From Hevea brasiliensis (Eukaryota; Streptophyta; Magnoliopsida; Malpighiales; Euphorbiaceae): DNA of 64,000 bases. Below the pieces are notes generated by a model that had not been told where the DNA came from, did not search any database, and saw only the letters and a list, made by a program, of their open reading frames with translations. This document shows, piece after piece, positions 38,006 to 50,200 of this stretch (the first letter of the stretch is position 1; the number at the start of each line of letters is the position of its first letter). The stretch spans positions 6,089,375 to 6,153,374 of the forward strand of contig NC_079510.1 in the NCBI RefSeq assembly GCF_030052815.1. Direction: 5' to 3'. The translations under genes were made by a program, and so were the position numbers.

Positions 38006-39250
38006 ATTTTGTGGCTTCTGGAAAAACAATAAAAGCTAATTTCTCCAAGATCGAATAGTTGAGTTCAACTCCTTTTAGGACTTGGCTTGTATAGTAAATT
38101 GGTCTTTACTCTCCATCCTCCTCTCTCACCAGAACCAAGCTTATAGTCTCCTTTGTACTGTAAGATAAAGATACAATATCTCGCCTTGTTTAAGCGAGTC
38201 CAATAAAGGAGGGTTCGTTAAAAAATTTTTTAGTTCATTGAACATTACCTAACCATCCTCTCCCCATTTAAAGGTTTTTCTTACTTTTGAGTGCTTTGTA
38301 GAATAGTAGATATTTCGTTGTAGAGCATGACATAAAACATCTAAGAGTTGTTATTCTTCCATTCAATCTTTGAATTTCTTTGATGGTTCTTAGTGGTTTC
38401 ATCTCTATAATGGCTCTGATTTTTTCATGGTTGGGTTTCCTTTTTCTGAGATTTAAAATCCTAAGAACTTTCCTGCTTTGACTCTAAACTTGCATTTTTC
38501 AGGGTTAGTTTCATTCCGACATTATAAAATATGTTGAATGCCTCTGCGATGTCTTTTGGATGATCTTCTAAATTTTTGTGTTTTATGATTATGCCTCTAC
38601 CAACTTGCTAATTTACTTTTCAAACATTTTGCTCGCTAATCTTTAATATGTTGCACGTGGATTTTTTAAACCAAAAGGCATTACTTTATAATATAAGACT
38701 CCCATATCTATGATGAGTGTTGTCTTTTCCTCATCTTCTAAATCCATCTTTATTTGATGGTACCTAGATATGGCATCTACTGGGGAGCATATTGAATGTT
38801 TAGTTGTGGAGTTGACTAACTTGTCAATTATTGGTAGAGGATAATGGTCTTTCTTTTAGGCATGCTCTGTTAAGGTCAGTGAAAACGATGCACATCCTCC
38901 ATTTACCGTTTGAGTTTTTTATTAGGACCACATTCGCTAGCCGTGTTGGGTATTTCACCTCCCTTATAAAACCTACTTTTAGTAATTTTTGGACTTCTTC
39001 TGTAATGATCTGCTATCTATCCACTATAATTTTTCTTTTCTTTTGTTGTACTGGATTGGTGTTTGGATTAACATTGAGGCTATGAACCATGAATGTAGAG
39101 TCTACTCCTAGCACTTCTTTCAAACTCCAAGTAAAGGTGGACGATCTCTCAGTAAGTGTTTTGATGAGCTCGTCCCTGTTCAGACCTTGCATTGTGATGC
39201 TGATCCTGATATTCTTTCCTGTATGGAGCTCAACCTCTTCCATCTAATCT
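38006..39250 (-). pseudogene. Element C reverse transcriptase (decayed)
   Basis: On the minus strand, FTWSLKEVLGVDSTFMVHSLNV (about 39060-39125) marks the start of RT. Later pieces include YHQIKMDLEDEEKTTLI (about 38715-38770), YYKVMPFGLKNPRATY (about 38655-38700) and NYSILEKLAFIVFPEATKLI, which runs to the insertion edge at 38006. The YVDD region (about 38580-38620) is not recognisable. Many stops are present. The end of this piece and the start of the RNase H block at 31355 join across element E. Confidence 0.75.
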
Positions 39251-39357
39251 GCTAGTTATGATGAGGCACCGCTTTCTAGCTTTTCCAGGAGATTGATTAG
39301 TAGTGTGACCTTACTCGCTGCCTTTGTAGATCAATTGTAGCATTCTTGAGCTAATTT

Positions 39358-39837
39358 TTAGCTCCTTTTAACCACAACTATTCCACTTAGGGCTAGAAGT
39401 TTCAAATACAAGCAATCCATATTAATCAAAATGTTATTACTATTTAAAATTGGTCGTCCTAAGATGGCATTGTAGGAAAGTGAGATATCCACTACTACAA
39501 ACTTTGCATATATGGTACGCTTATGGACTTCGTTGCCCAAAATTACTATTAGGTTCATGGTTTTAGCTACTGAAACAGTCTTGTCTCCTAGTTTGACCAA
39601 AGGGAACATTACTTTGGTGTGATCTACTTTTTTTAACCCTAGCTTTTCATAAACTCTCAGTGTAATCAAGTTGACCGAACTACCTGTATCAATGAGAACT
39701 CTTTGCACCATGTACCTATTCATTAAAATATTAATTGCCAGAGGGTTAGAATGAGGCCTTTTAATATTTTTCATAATCTTTTGGTCTGAAGGTGATTGGA
39801 TCTTTGGAGAGGGATTCCGTGTCGATGGAAAATACAT
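39358..39837 (-). pseudogene. Element C aspartic protease
   Basis: A minus-strand open frame of 159 codons contains the retropepsin active site VLIDTGSSVNLIT and the downstream YNAILGRPILN motif, both typical of Ty3/gypsy Tat and Athila elements. The protease would cut the gag-pol polyprotein. This part looks intact, but it sits in a polyprotein broken before and after it, so I treat it as part of a dead element. Confidence 0.85.
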
Positions 39838-39989
39838 TCTCCGAGCTAACTGCTTCAGCTATCTTTTTACCATTATCTGTAAAACCTTTTGGTCCTCCTG
39901 CTGTAAGATTAATGACTCCAAAGGGCTCTTCTTTATTATGTTTTTCTTGACTCTAGTCATTTGACTTATCCTATCTCTCTTCTATTTTA

Positions 39990-41276
39990 GTAAACTTTCT
40001 GAGGTTTTCTTGTTGAATGAGCCTTTCGATTTCATCTTTTAACTGTCGAAATTCATATGTGGTATGTCCATGATCATTGTGAAAACAATAGTAGTTTTCT
40101 TCTGTTTCTTTGGTTTGAAGTTTTTGGCTTTTATTTCTATGGCCATTTGATTTCTTGGCTATTTTTCTGTATCCACATCAATACTTAAGCTTTGGATTAT
40201 GTTAGTGGCATGTAAGAGCTGCACCAATCTTGTCGAGAGGTTACTAAGTCTGATCCATAGGCTCGCCGATCACTGTTTCTTTTTTCATACCTCCTTTCTG
40301 AACTTTGGCCTGCATGCCTTTCCTCTTTTAAGGCTATTCTTTTATCATCTAACTTGGTGTACTTTTTTGCTCATTCCATCAATTGCTCATAATCCACTGT
40401 CTAGTTTTTTATTAGGGAATTCATGAATTTGTTATTTTTGGACCCCTTTTTATCGCCTCACAAGCTGTTTCATAGTTGAGGTTTTCTATCTATATAGTTT
40501 CTGCATTAAATCTGGATATGTACTCCCTGAGAGACTCTTTTTCTGCTTGTCAAATCTTCTTCAGATCAGATGACAATTTCCTGGGTGGGATGTGGCTTGC
40601 AAACTTTTGTTTGAATGAGCTTGCCAGTTGCTCAAAGTTTTCTATAGAGCCATCTGGCAGCCTTTGGTACCACTTCTGGGCAAGTCTTGTTAGTGTCGTT
40701 GGAAAAACCCTACACAAAATAAAATTATTAACATTTTGTAAAAGCATTATTGTGCGAAAGTTTGCTAAATGGCTTCCAGGGTCAAAGGTCCCATCATATT
40801 TTTCTAGGGCTGGTAATTTGAATTTTGATGGAAAAAATTCTGATAATATTTCTTCACTCAAAGGTGAGCCATCTCCCATTCCATAGTCATCGTCATGAGA
40901 CCTTTGGAACTTTTTAATTGCCCATGCGATTTTCCGGCTAAGAGTGCTTTTTTCAAAGTCTAATTCTTCATCATCTGAATGAACTCTCCTTGTCTTGCCC
41001 TTGCTATTTCTAGATTTCGCTTTTTTGACTAGCTTTCTAGATGGTATCATAGTTACAAAGGGTGGAGGTGGTGGTATGATCACTGGTGTATCTAGGTTGC
41101 TACCCTTAATGTTTTGCTCATATTCTCTTTTTAATGATTCTAGCATGGCTTCCATTTCTTTGATCTTTCTGATCATTGAATTAGGACCAACAAGATCTAC
41201 TTGCCATTAGCAGAGTGCCCATGTCACCTAAAATTTCTGAAGGTTTTTTTTCAAAATTTGAACCTGCATCAGCCAT
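39990..41276 (-). pseudogene. gag: Element C gag (frameshifted)
   Basis: The probable start is the ATG at 41276 (MADAGSNFEKK), with a stop and frame change near 41180. The main frame (40550-41176) holds a Leu/Lys-rich N-terminal part and the gag core: LPALEKYDGTFDPGSHLANF, LARLAQKWYQRLP-like residues and FEQLASSFKQKFASH. A later piece near 40010-40090 reads YYCFHNDHGHTTYEFRQLKDEIERL, the His-rich finger found at the gag C-terminus of Tat and Athila elements. The Cys and acidic positions of this finger are partly changed. The region between 40110 and 40550 is shifted in frame. Confidence 0.8.
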
Positions 41277-41372
41277 TATACTATTATGAATGAGAACAAA
41301 AAATTTTCTAGAAAAAACCTCTAACAAAGTTTCGATAAGAAATGTGGAGGAAAAAATAGCAGGTGGTTTTTT

Positions 41373-41389
41373 CTCATAGATGGCGCCAA
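41373..41389 (-). other. Primer binding site of element C
   Basis: On the minus strand TTGGCGCCATCTATGAG follows the LTR directly. TGGCGCC-starting sites are common in plant Ty3/gypsy elements of the Tat and Athila type and differ from the iMet site of A, B, D and G. Confidence 0.75.
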
Positions 41390-41390
41390 C

Positions 41391-41885
41391 TGATGTAGCC
41401 GTAGATTTCCTGGAGGTTGGATCTAACTGAATTAAGGGTCACCAAAAAGTCAAAGAATAGGTGAGGGCCAATGGTGGTTAACTGCCACTCCAACGCTCAA
41501 GTTAGTAATCGAATTATGAATAGAATATTCAATGTAATCGAAGTGAGTGTTTTTTATTTGCATACCTATTTTTGAAGCTTTACCTTGTTTATATAGTGAT
41601 TGGGATGGTAACTATATGAAATCTTGGCTAGATCTTCACCAATTTTCCATTTAAGTTGTGATAGTAATCATCCTAAAATAATGCTGAAAATTAGGCGTGA
41701 TCAATGATGTGATCTTTGTTTGGTCTGAACTCAATGAGAATGTCAATCTCTCTTATCTATTTGATCTCGCAAAATAGGTCGAAACACTGTTAGAGATCAC
41801 CTCCAAGCTTGGATCCTTTAGGTGTTCAATTCCAAGCTCGGATGGGCAAACTTTATCCAAATTAGTTTATTGGTCCTTTATATCA
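41391..41885 (-). repeat. 5' LTR of element C (complete)
   Basis: 495 bp, from TGATGTAGCC to TTATATCA, with the plus-strand right flank GGTAG. Its right 301 bp match 18240-18550. Confidence 0.85.
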
Positions 41886-43560
41886 GGTAGTTTGGGCAAA
41901 TCCCTCTAGCATAACAAAGCCAAAATAAAATTCTGGATAATAATTTTAGAATTCTCCCAATAATTAATTAAAGAATAATGATGTTGATTGTAAGTAGAAG
42001 TGAAAAGAAGAGATAAAAGAGAAAGAGTTAATTTTCTGTTCAAAACAGATAAAACTGTTGGTAATACACAGATTGTTTTGATACTTTTTAAAGAACAAAT
42101 ACAACTCTTTCGATATGGGACAACTTTTTCCATCATTAACTATTTCTAAAAATACCACCAAGCTACTAAGCCGCATTTCTCTCATGGTTTCATAAATCAT
42201 TTAAGCCATATTAATTCTTCTTACATTAAAATTTATATCTAATATAAATTATATCATAATTAAACCCCTTTAATTATAACTTATATTTAACAATTAAATA
42301 TAAACTAATTTTCTTATTATTATCCAATTCTTTCAATTTAGTTTCAAGTCAGTTAGGGATTTTACAATCTTATTATAAACTAAATTCATTAATTTAATTA
42401 ATTAATTAAATCATTTAATTAATTAATTAAATTAATATTGTCTTGATCACATTTATTCTATTGTGTGTGATTTTCTAGGTTCATGATTAATTGGCTATAA
42501 CAATATGATGTTAACTCTTTAATATCATTGGAACTCTTTTCATACATAGAGTGAAATTCCTTTCCACTATTAGCTCTCATAAAGCATGGTTAAGACAAAG
42601 CACAACTTGTCATGACTACCCAATTAGTGATGAATAAAGTTCATCCCATTCCTTAGAACCTTGATCATACATACCATACATTAAGATCTCTTCGTTATAA
42701 AGTCCGATCCTAGCTAGGATTATGGTATATGCCAAACCCCAATTGCTTTAGATCATATGTCCTCATCTAAATCTAATGCTTAATATATCAGAAACTCTTT
42801 TCTGACTAAATCAAACTATCCTGGCCAGGAACTTTCTTTATCAAGAATAATTTAGATAGAATAAGACTTTATCTCTATTTACTTAAGGTAATAAATCCCA
42901 TCACGACTGAACGACTATCTCCATATACAACTAGTTAGAGCCAACACATGCTCATATACTCATACCTAGTACAAAGATGTAAGAGGTATGAAACTCAAAC
43001 CACCTATATACGAGATAACTGTGTCATCTCAGATCAAGAGACTATGTGCATTATTATGATCTAGATGACAATGTATTGACAAGAGAAAACTTCATGTAGA
43101 TGTCATCTATGTGGCACTGATTTGGCCTACTTGTCTTATAATTGCCCACTCTATTTGTCTTGACATCTTAATATTAGATGACATGAGACTCACAATTTCA
43201 CTTTTTATTAGCATCTTATACTAATCTGTAGAAATAAATAGGGATGAAAGTCTAACTGGATGGAACATGTCCAACATAATATCCTTAACTATGAACCAAT
43301 ATTTATAATACTTATATCGGATAGTTCCGTCACTCACATTCTCAACTCTTTGAGAATGAAACTTCCAATAATAAATTATCGACAAAAAATAATAATAATA
43401 CATACAAATTTTCTTTATATAAAAAAATAGAGTAAAAAATAAAGGAAAATAATTTCGTAAAATAACAAATGATGCAAAAAAAGGAAAATGAACCATTTAA
43501 GCATACTATACAAAGAAACAATTCGCATTAATCCGATTAAAATGATGGTTAAACTCTTGA
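41886..43560 (-). repeat. Decayed Ty1/copia-type LTR remnant
   Basis: On the minus strand, blocks from about 41985 to 43400 resemble the LTR of element B in the same order: the TTAATTAATTAA region, GCTCCTACTAGTT-like and GTACTTGTACTG-like blocks, and the region near the LTR start. Similarity is partial, so it is a related but different family. Clean ends and a target duplication are not found. Confidence 0.55.
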
Positions 43561-43874
43561 ATTTATAAATCTATAATCATCTAAAATAATTCTTCTCTAT
43601 AATGGTGCAAATTGATAACTTGATAAATTTTTTGTCATGATATGTCCTTTATTTTAAAGATATTATTTATATTCAAAATAATTATATTACGTTCCTCACA
43701 AAATTAAAAAAATAAAAGACAAAGCCAATTGAAAGAGAATAAAAAAAGAAAAATGAAAGAGAAAAAAAAAAGTTGCAATTCTTATAAATATGAAAATGAA
43801 AATAAGGTGAAAAGTAGCATTAGAGAAAATAGTTAAGGCTTCATTGAAAAATAATATTAAGAAGATTTTTTTTT
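43561..43874. other. AT-rich spacer
   Basis: No gene or repeat is recognised here. It contains several A-rich runs. Confidence 0.5.
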
Positions 43875-44556
43875 TATTTCAATTGACTTAAAATTTCATA
43901 CAAATATATGACGAAAATCATTTTAATTTGTTTTTTTTTTTAATTTGATGGTACATCAACTTTTGTATAATTATCTTTTGAAAAAAAAAAATGAGTGAAT
44001 TATCATTTTTTATTATTAATTTTTGAGTGGAGTCATTAATAATTTTTAATGAAAATTTTCATAATATACATTTATTTTTTTTTAACTTTTATCAAGTTTT
44101 TTGTTTATTTGGATTGACTTAAAATTTCATACAAATATATGAAAAAAATCATTTTAATTTGTTTTTTTTTTTAATTTGATGGTACATCAACTTTTGCATA
44201 ATTATCTTTTGGAAAAAAAAGAGTGAATTATCATTTTTTATTATTAATTTTTGAGTGGAGTCATTAATAATTTTTAATGAAAATTTTCATAATATACGTT
44301 TATTTTTTTAAACTTTTATCAAGTTTTTTTTTTTATTTCGATTGACTTAAAATTTCACACAAATATATGAAAAAAATCATTTTAATTTAGTTTTTTTTTA
44401 ATTTGATGGTACATCAACTTTTGCATAATTATCTTTTGAAAAAAATAATTGAGTGAATTATCATTTTTTATTATTAATTTTTGAGTGGGGTCATTAATAA
44501 TTTTTAATGAAAATTTTCATAATATACATTTATTTTTTTTAAACTTTTATCAAGTT
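43875..44556 (+). repeat. Three tandem copies of a ~228-bp AT-rich repeat
   Basis: The copies are 43875-44105, 44106-44333 and 44334-44556 (231, 228 and 223 bp). Differences are mostly in lengths of T and A runs plus a few bases. Each has ATTGACTTAAAATTTCA near its start and ends with AACTTTTATCAAGTT. Confidence 0.9.
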
Positions 44557-44770
44557 CATGGGATCAATTGATTCCACTCCTTTCCATGTAAATCCGCCCA
44601 TGCTGCTATTTGTCTCTCAACTACCTGGTTGTAATGGCATGCCTTTAGCCCGAGTAGGTAGCCAACAACCTTGTGTTGTCGCCGTTAGGCTCTTCTGGTC
44701 GATGAGAACACGATGGCTCCGGTGTATGCAGGGTAGAATAATGACTTCACAATTAGAGGTTTTATTGTAA
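44557..44770. other. GC-richer island of unknown origin
   Basis: About 210 bp of clearly higher GC lies between AT-rich blocks. A plus-strand ORF of 70 codons spans it, but I recognise no motif on either strand. It could be a relic of a gene fragment or a transposon end. Confidence 0.35.
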
Positions 44771-45780
44771 ATTACTCTAATTTTTTTAGCATAAAATGTA
44801 ATTATAATTTAAAATTTAAAATAAAATTTATTAAAATTAAGATTTTTATACTTACTATATTTTTTAACGTGTTATTTAACACAATAAATATATAAGTTTT
44901 TAAATTAGAAAAATAAATTAATTAAATTAAAAATGTCAAACATTAATGACAATTCATGTTTATATCTATAATTTTTAATTTTATGTGAAATAGTAAAATC
45001 TCAATATATATATATGATTTAATTTTTCGTATATTGTCCCTTTTAATTTCTTTTCTAATGAGTTAAAAAAAAATTCTTTATCATATTTATAATCACATGA
45101 GGTAAATTGAATTTGAAAAAGATAACCTGTAAATTATAAAATAGTACATAAAATTTTATTTAATTAATAAAATAATTTATTGATTAAATTTTATATTTAA
45201 AAAGAAAATATATTTCACTTTTATTTTTAATTAAAATTTTATTCTAATAAATTTCTCTTAAATTTCAATTTCATATAATACATAGGAGGTCAATTTTGGA
45301 TCAAAATTTGAATTTTGAAAAAGAGAAAAATAAATTAGACATAGAAAACAGTCTAATTACAAGGGAGTTCAACGAAGGCCATGGGAAAATATATAGTAGA
45401 ACTTTGAAATTTGTTTAGAAAGATTCTTGTATGGTACTCCTTTTTATTAGACAATCAAAGCTCATTAAAATTAATTCTTTTCTCCTTTTTTTTTACATTA
45501 TTTTAATAATATTTATTTTTTTTAAAATAATTACGTTAATTTTAATTAATAAAAATATTTATTAATATAATTTTTTAATTAAAAAATTATAAAATATATA
45601 TTTTTTAAATATAAATATTGATTAATATATTATTTTATTAATTAAATAAAATTTCATATATTATATTATAATTTATTATTAATTTTTTAAATTCAATTAA
45701 TTCCATAAAACTTTTAAAAATTTAACGATTTTACATAGAATTAAAAATTATTGGTATTTTTAGTTCAATTAGCTAAAAAA
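44771..45780. other. AT-rich intergenic spacer upstream of the formin gene
   Basis: Very AT-rich DNA with TTTAATTAA-type runs. I see no gene, RNA or transposon signature. Confidence 0.5.
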
Positions 45781-46109
45781 TTAAATAATTTTTTTTTTTT
45801 ATATATATCATCGGATGATCGCTGTGTCCAACCGTCACTCCTCACATTATCATAAGCCCCGTGTAAAAAGTAAAAAATAAAAAATAAAAAAGAAATTGAA
45901 AAGAAAAGCCCTCTTCTCTCGTCTGTTAATATATCATTTTCCGTCCCCTAATTGAAATTTCAAAACTGAAGGTAAAGTGAGAGTTCTCTCTCTCTCTCCG
46001 TGTTTGGGAGCTGAGAAAGTTGAACTCCCAAGAAATTTCAATTTCCCTCAACTAATGAAAATTTTCTGTTTGTTTTCGTATCCTTGAGTTTGAAATTACT
46101 TTGGCAGTA
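45781..46109 (+). promoter_or_regulatory. Probable promoter and 5' leader of the formin gene
   Basis: A TATATATA stretch at about 45800-45808 is followed by A-rich DNA and a CT run (45985-45998), typical of plant core promoter or leader sequence. A stretch from about 45960 to the ATG at 46110 is likely 5' untranslated. The transcription start cannot be fixed from sequence. Confidence 0.4.
46055..46087 (+). CDS. Upstream ORF of ten codons in the formin leader
   Basis: ATG at 46055 encodes MKIFCLFSYP and stops at TGA 46085-46087, 22 bp before the formin ATG at 46110. If transcription starts upstream of it, ribosomes would meet it first, so it could lower formin translation. Whether the mRNA includes it is not known. 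Confidence 0.35.
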   Translation: MKIFCLFSYP

Positions 46110-47279
46110 ATGTCCCTCCTCAGTAGATTCTTCTACCGAAGGCCTCCCGATGGATTGCTTGAATTTGTCGACAGAGTATATGGTAACTGAAATCTTCCCT
46201 TTCCTTTCTTTTTATTGTTAGTTTTGCAATGTCTGATATTTACATCTGGTTTGGGCAGTTTTTGATTCTTGCTTTTCAACTGAAGTTTTACCTGATGGAA
46301 TGTATCAAATATATCTACATGAAATTGTTGCTGAATTGCATGAGGAATTTCCTGATTCATCTTTTCTCGCTTTTAATTTTCGTGAGGGTGAAAAAAGGAG
46401 CCAGTTTGCTGAAATTTTATGCCAATATGATGTCACTGTCATGGATTATCCACGACAGTATGAGGGTTGCCCTCTTCTTCCTTTGTCTTTGATTCAGCAT
46501 TTTCTTCGTGTTTGTGAGACTTGGCTTTCCATTGGGAATCATCAGAATATTATCCTTTTCCATTGTGAGAGGGGGGGTTGGCCTCTTTTGGCCTTCCTTT
46601 TAGCTAGTTTCTTGATTTTTAACAAGTTGCATACTGGTGAACGAAGAACTCTTGAGATTGTGCATCGAGAGGCTCCTAAAGGCTTCTTGCAGCTTTTGTC
46701 ACCTCTCAATCCTTTCCCATCTCAGCTTCGTTACCTGCAGTATGTAGCCAGAAGAAATATAACACCTGAGTGGCCTCCTCCAGAACGTGCACTTTCTTTG
46801 GATTGTGTTATTATTCGTGCCATTCCAAGCTTCGACTCTGAAAATGGGTGCAGGCCAATCATTCGTATTTTTGGTAGGAATTTCCACACAAAGCGTGGGC
46901 TTTCGACCCATATGCTCTTCTCAATGTCCAAGAAGAAGAAGGCCACCCTTCGGCATTATCGCCAGGTGAGAGGCTTCTTGTTCTTCTGCATCATGTATCA
47001 CTTTAAGTTCAATTTTTATTCACTGGCAGTATGGATATGATACTTCTCAAATTGCAGGCAGAATGTGATGTGATTAAGATTGACATTCAGTGTATGGTGC
47101 AAGGAGATGTTGTATTGGAGTGTGTGCATCAGGACTTGGATCCAGAAAGGGAGGTTATGATGTTTCGCGTAATGTTTAATACTGCGTTTATTCGATCTAA
47201 TATATTAATTCTCAATTCTGAGAACTTGGACATTCTTTGGGATTCAAGGGAACGATATCCCAAAGGCTTTCGGGCAGAG
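46110..47279 (+). other. Formin exons 1-3: PTEN-like phosphatase and C2 module
   Basis: Exons 1-3 encode residues 1-334. A phosphatase-loop relic FHCERGGWPLLAF lies at residues 125-137: Cys127 is present but the position of the catalytic Arg (six residues later) is Pro133, so lipid phosphatase activity is not expected. The C2-like part (DCVIIRAIPSFDSENGCRP) follows from about residue 231. In plant class II formins this module is thought to anchor the protein to membranes. Confidence 0.88.
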
Positions 47280-50200
47280 GTGAATATATTACTTTGTCAA
47301 TTTATCCTCCTCCTCCTCCACCTTCCCTCCCCCGTTTTACTTGTAGATTTGCAATCCATCTGACAAAATTAAATTTCTAAGTTCAGGTTTTGTTTGGGGA
47401 GGCAGAGAATATATCCCCACCGAAGGCTCCAACTACAATTTTAAATGGTGAGGAGAAAGGTGGATTGCCAATTGAAGCTTTTTCTAGGGTTCAAGAACTT
47501 TTCAATGGGGTCGAGTGGGTTGATCACAATGATGACGCTACCTTGTGGTTACTTAAACAACTTTCTGTCTTAAGTGATGCCAGAGAATTTTCAAGATTGC
47601 AAAATAGAGGCAGTTCATATGCATCACCTATTGACTCTGAAGAAGAATATAATGCTTCTAGTGCTGCTGATAGTTCAGACGAAGCATTTGATCTTATTCC
47701 CAAAACTTCTGCCGATTCAGTTCTCTCACCTATTGACGGTGATGGTCTTCATGATTCAAATAATGTTTCAGAACCTCCAGCGCAAATTTCCATTGAAACT
47801 ATTCCATCCTCCCTTCCTCAGCAGCTATCATTTCCAAATGAAGCAACTCCTCCTCCTTCATCACCTCCAACTCTCCTTTCCCCATCTGTTGCACAACTGC
47901 CCCCGCCTCCTCCCCCGCCTCCCCCACCACCATGTCTTGGTCTCTCAAGTAACATTAATAGACCTCAGTCACCTCCTTTGCCACGTCTTCCCAGTGTTTC
48001 GAACAGAGATTCTACCACATTTCCAGCTCTCACTACTAATAGAAATCCTCAGCCACCTCCTTGTCCACCTCCACCTCCAACCTTCAATAAATCTGTTTCT
48101 TCAGCACCTCCAATTGGTGGAGGTCCTCCACCTCCACCTCCACCTCCACCACCTCCTCCTAACTTTTCCATTAAAGATTCCTACACACCACCTCCTTCTA
48201 CCAGCAAAGGTCCACCATTGCCTCCACCACCACCACCACCACCACCACCACCACCACCACCACCTTTCAGTTCTTCTAAAGGACCCAGTCCCCCTCCAGT
48301 TCCTCCACCTCCTCCTCTTCCTTCAATATCAAACCCATCATTGTCGCCACCATCACGGCCACCACCGCCACCGCCACCACCACCACAGCCACCATCCTTG
48401 ATCAGTTCAACTAATAGTCTACGGCCTCCACCTCCACCACCACCGCCACCACTGCCGCCATCTCAGACACTGTCTTCACGCTCAAACTTCTCTTTGGCAG
48501 CGGCACCGCCGCCTCCACCTCCTCCACCTCCTTTGGGTCGAAACCCTAGTAATACCATGAAGACACCTTGCCCCCCTCCTCCTCCTCCCCCTCCTTCAGG
48601 ACCTATGCGGCCTAGTTCAGTCCCACCACCTCCATCATCAGCACCCAATCCTCCTGCTCCCCCTCCACCACCAGGTCGCAACACAGCACCAGGTCCACCA
48701 CCACCACCCCCTCCTGGAGCCAAGGCCTCTAGTGTGCCACCACCGCCACCTCCATCTATTGGAAGGGGAAAAGCTTCTTCAGGGCCTAGTGGCCATGGAA
48801 GAGGTCGGAGTACTGGTGGGACAGGTAATGCGCCTAGGAAAACTTCACTAAAACCTTTACATTGGGTGAAAGTTACTCGAGCAATGCAAGGGAGTTTGTG
48901 GGCAGATTCACAGAAGCAGGAAAATCAGTCAAGGTATGTGCATATTTGATCATTCATTTTATTTTACCTTCCTTCCATCAGTTAACATATACCCTGCTGA
49001 TGTTTTTGCCTATTTTCTCTGTGACTTCCCCTGCTGATTGGGGAGGAGAGAGGAGGGCTGCATTTCTGATGTTGCCTAATGAAAATTTCTGGTAGGGCCC
49101 CCGAAATTGATATATCAGAACTTGAAAGCTTGTTCTCAGCTGCTTCTGTTTCAGATGGAAGTGGTAGTAATAAAGCTGGAGTACGACGTGGTTCTAACAT
49201 TAACAAACCTGAGAAAGTGCAATTAGTAAGATGTTATTTTTATTATTTAGTGGTTTCATTTGTAGTTTTACTTTTATATGCCCAAATGATTGGTACTTTG
49301 AGGTATTATTGAAGAACATAGGATCAGTAACAATCTTTTGTCTAGCTGATGTAATTTTTTTTTTTTTTTTTTCAATAGAAAGTCATGGCACTATGGGGAT
49401 GGGGTCTTCACTAGAAGAGGAGAATTGAGAATAAAATTTTTTTACTTCAACTTGAAGGAGAAAAGGAAGGAAAGATGTAAAAATCTTGAAACAAATATGA
49501 AGTCAACTGAATATTCAATAACTAGTAATGAAGGCCTTGCTAAGCAACTTAGATGTGAAAAATTGTAAGGAATTGTTAAAATTTTAAGGTGTAATCTGAA
49601 TTCACCATATTTTCTGGTGAAGAAGTTCCAAATTGGCTACAAAGTCTGCCATTGCTTGTTTTTAATGTGGAAGATGACATAATATTATAAAATTTGGAAG
49701 TAAGAAGTTGAATCATAATTGGTATATTAGAGGTAAGCCATAATCCTTCGCTGATCGTATATGAATTGTTGTTATTTTGGAGGCTATGCTGAGGTTTCTT
49801 TCTATGTGAAGCAAACCATAGAAACCTGGCTTGAATTAGTTGATCAGTCTTCAATTAGCATCAGAGCCTTTTGGCATTCTTCTTGTGGTACATTAAAAGG
49901 TCATTACCCAATTAATTTTGGTATAATGGATTCCAAAATTAATATTGTTATTTTGTGAAAGTAAGAACTGAGGCCATTGGAAGGAAGGAGGTAATATATG
50001 ATGACAATGAAGTGATGTAGCTAAGGCTACTTGAATAATCTTGTGAATGTGAATGTATAACAATTATTAATGTCATAAGACACCTATGAAGTACTGAAAC
50101 TTTTTAAAATTAATCTCCTTACTTTGTAATGCTGAATAGTTGCCAAGCAGACATGAATTTGTAGGACATTGATAACAATGTGGTTTATAAAATTACTAGA

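Larger units (their letters stand above)
18240..41885 (-). mobile_element. Element C: old Tat-like Ty3/gypsy retrotransposon, host of A, D and E
   Basis: Homologous LTR sequences lie at 18240-18550 and 41391-41885. On the minus strand the order from the right is LTR, primer site, gag, protease, RT, RNase H and integrase, then an extra ORF in antisense, purine tract and LTR. The RNase H-before-integrase order is that of Ty3/gypsy. The gag finger FHNDHGHTTYE and the antisense extra ORF after integrase point to the Tat group (inferred). Coding parts hold many stops. Insertions D and E split it internally, and A cuts its left LTR. LTR divergence is about 17% by eye over 300 bp, so it is the oldest element here. 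The 5-bp flank after the right LTR is GGTAG; its partner is off-window. Confidence 0.85.

Noticed and set aside
47574..48401. 275-codon His/Leu-rich plus-strand ORF, and minus-strand Gly-rich ORF at 48463-48723
   Set aside because: Shadow frames of the proline codon repeats of formin FH1.
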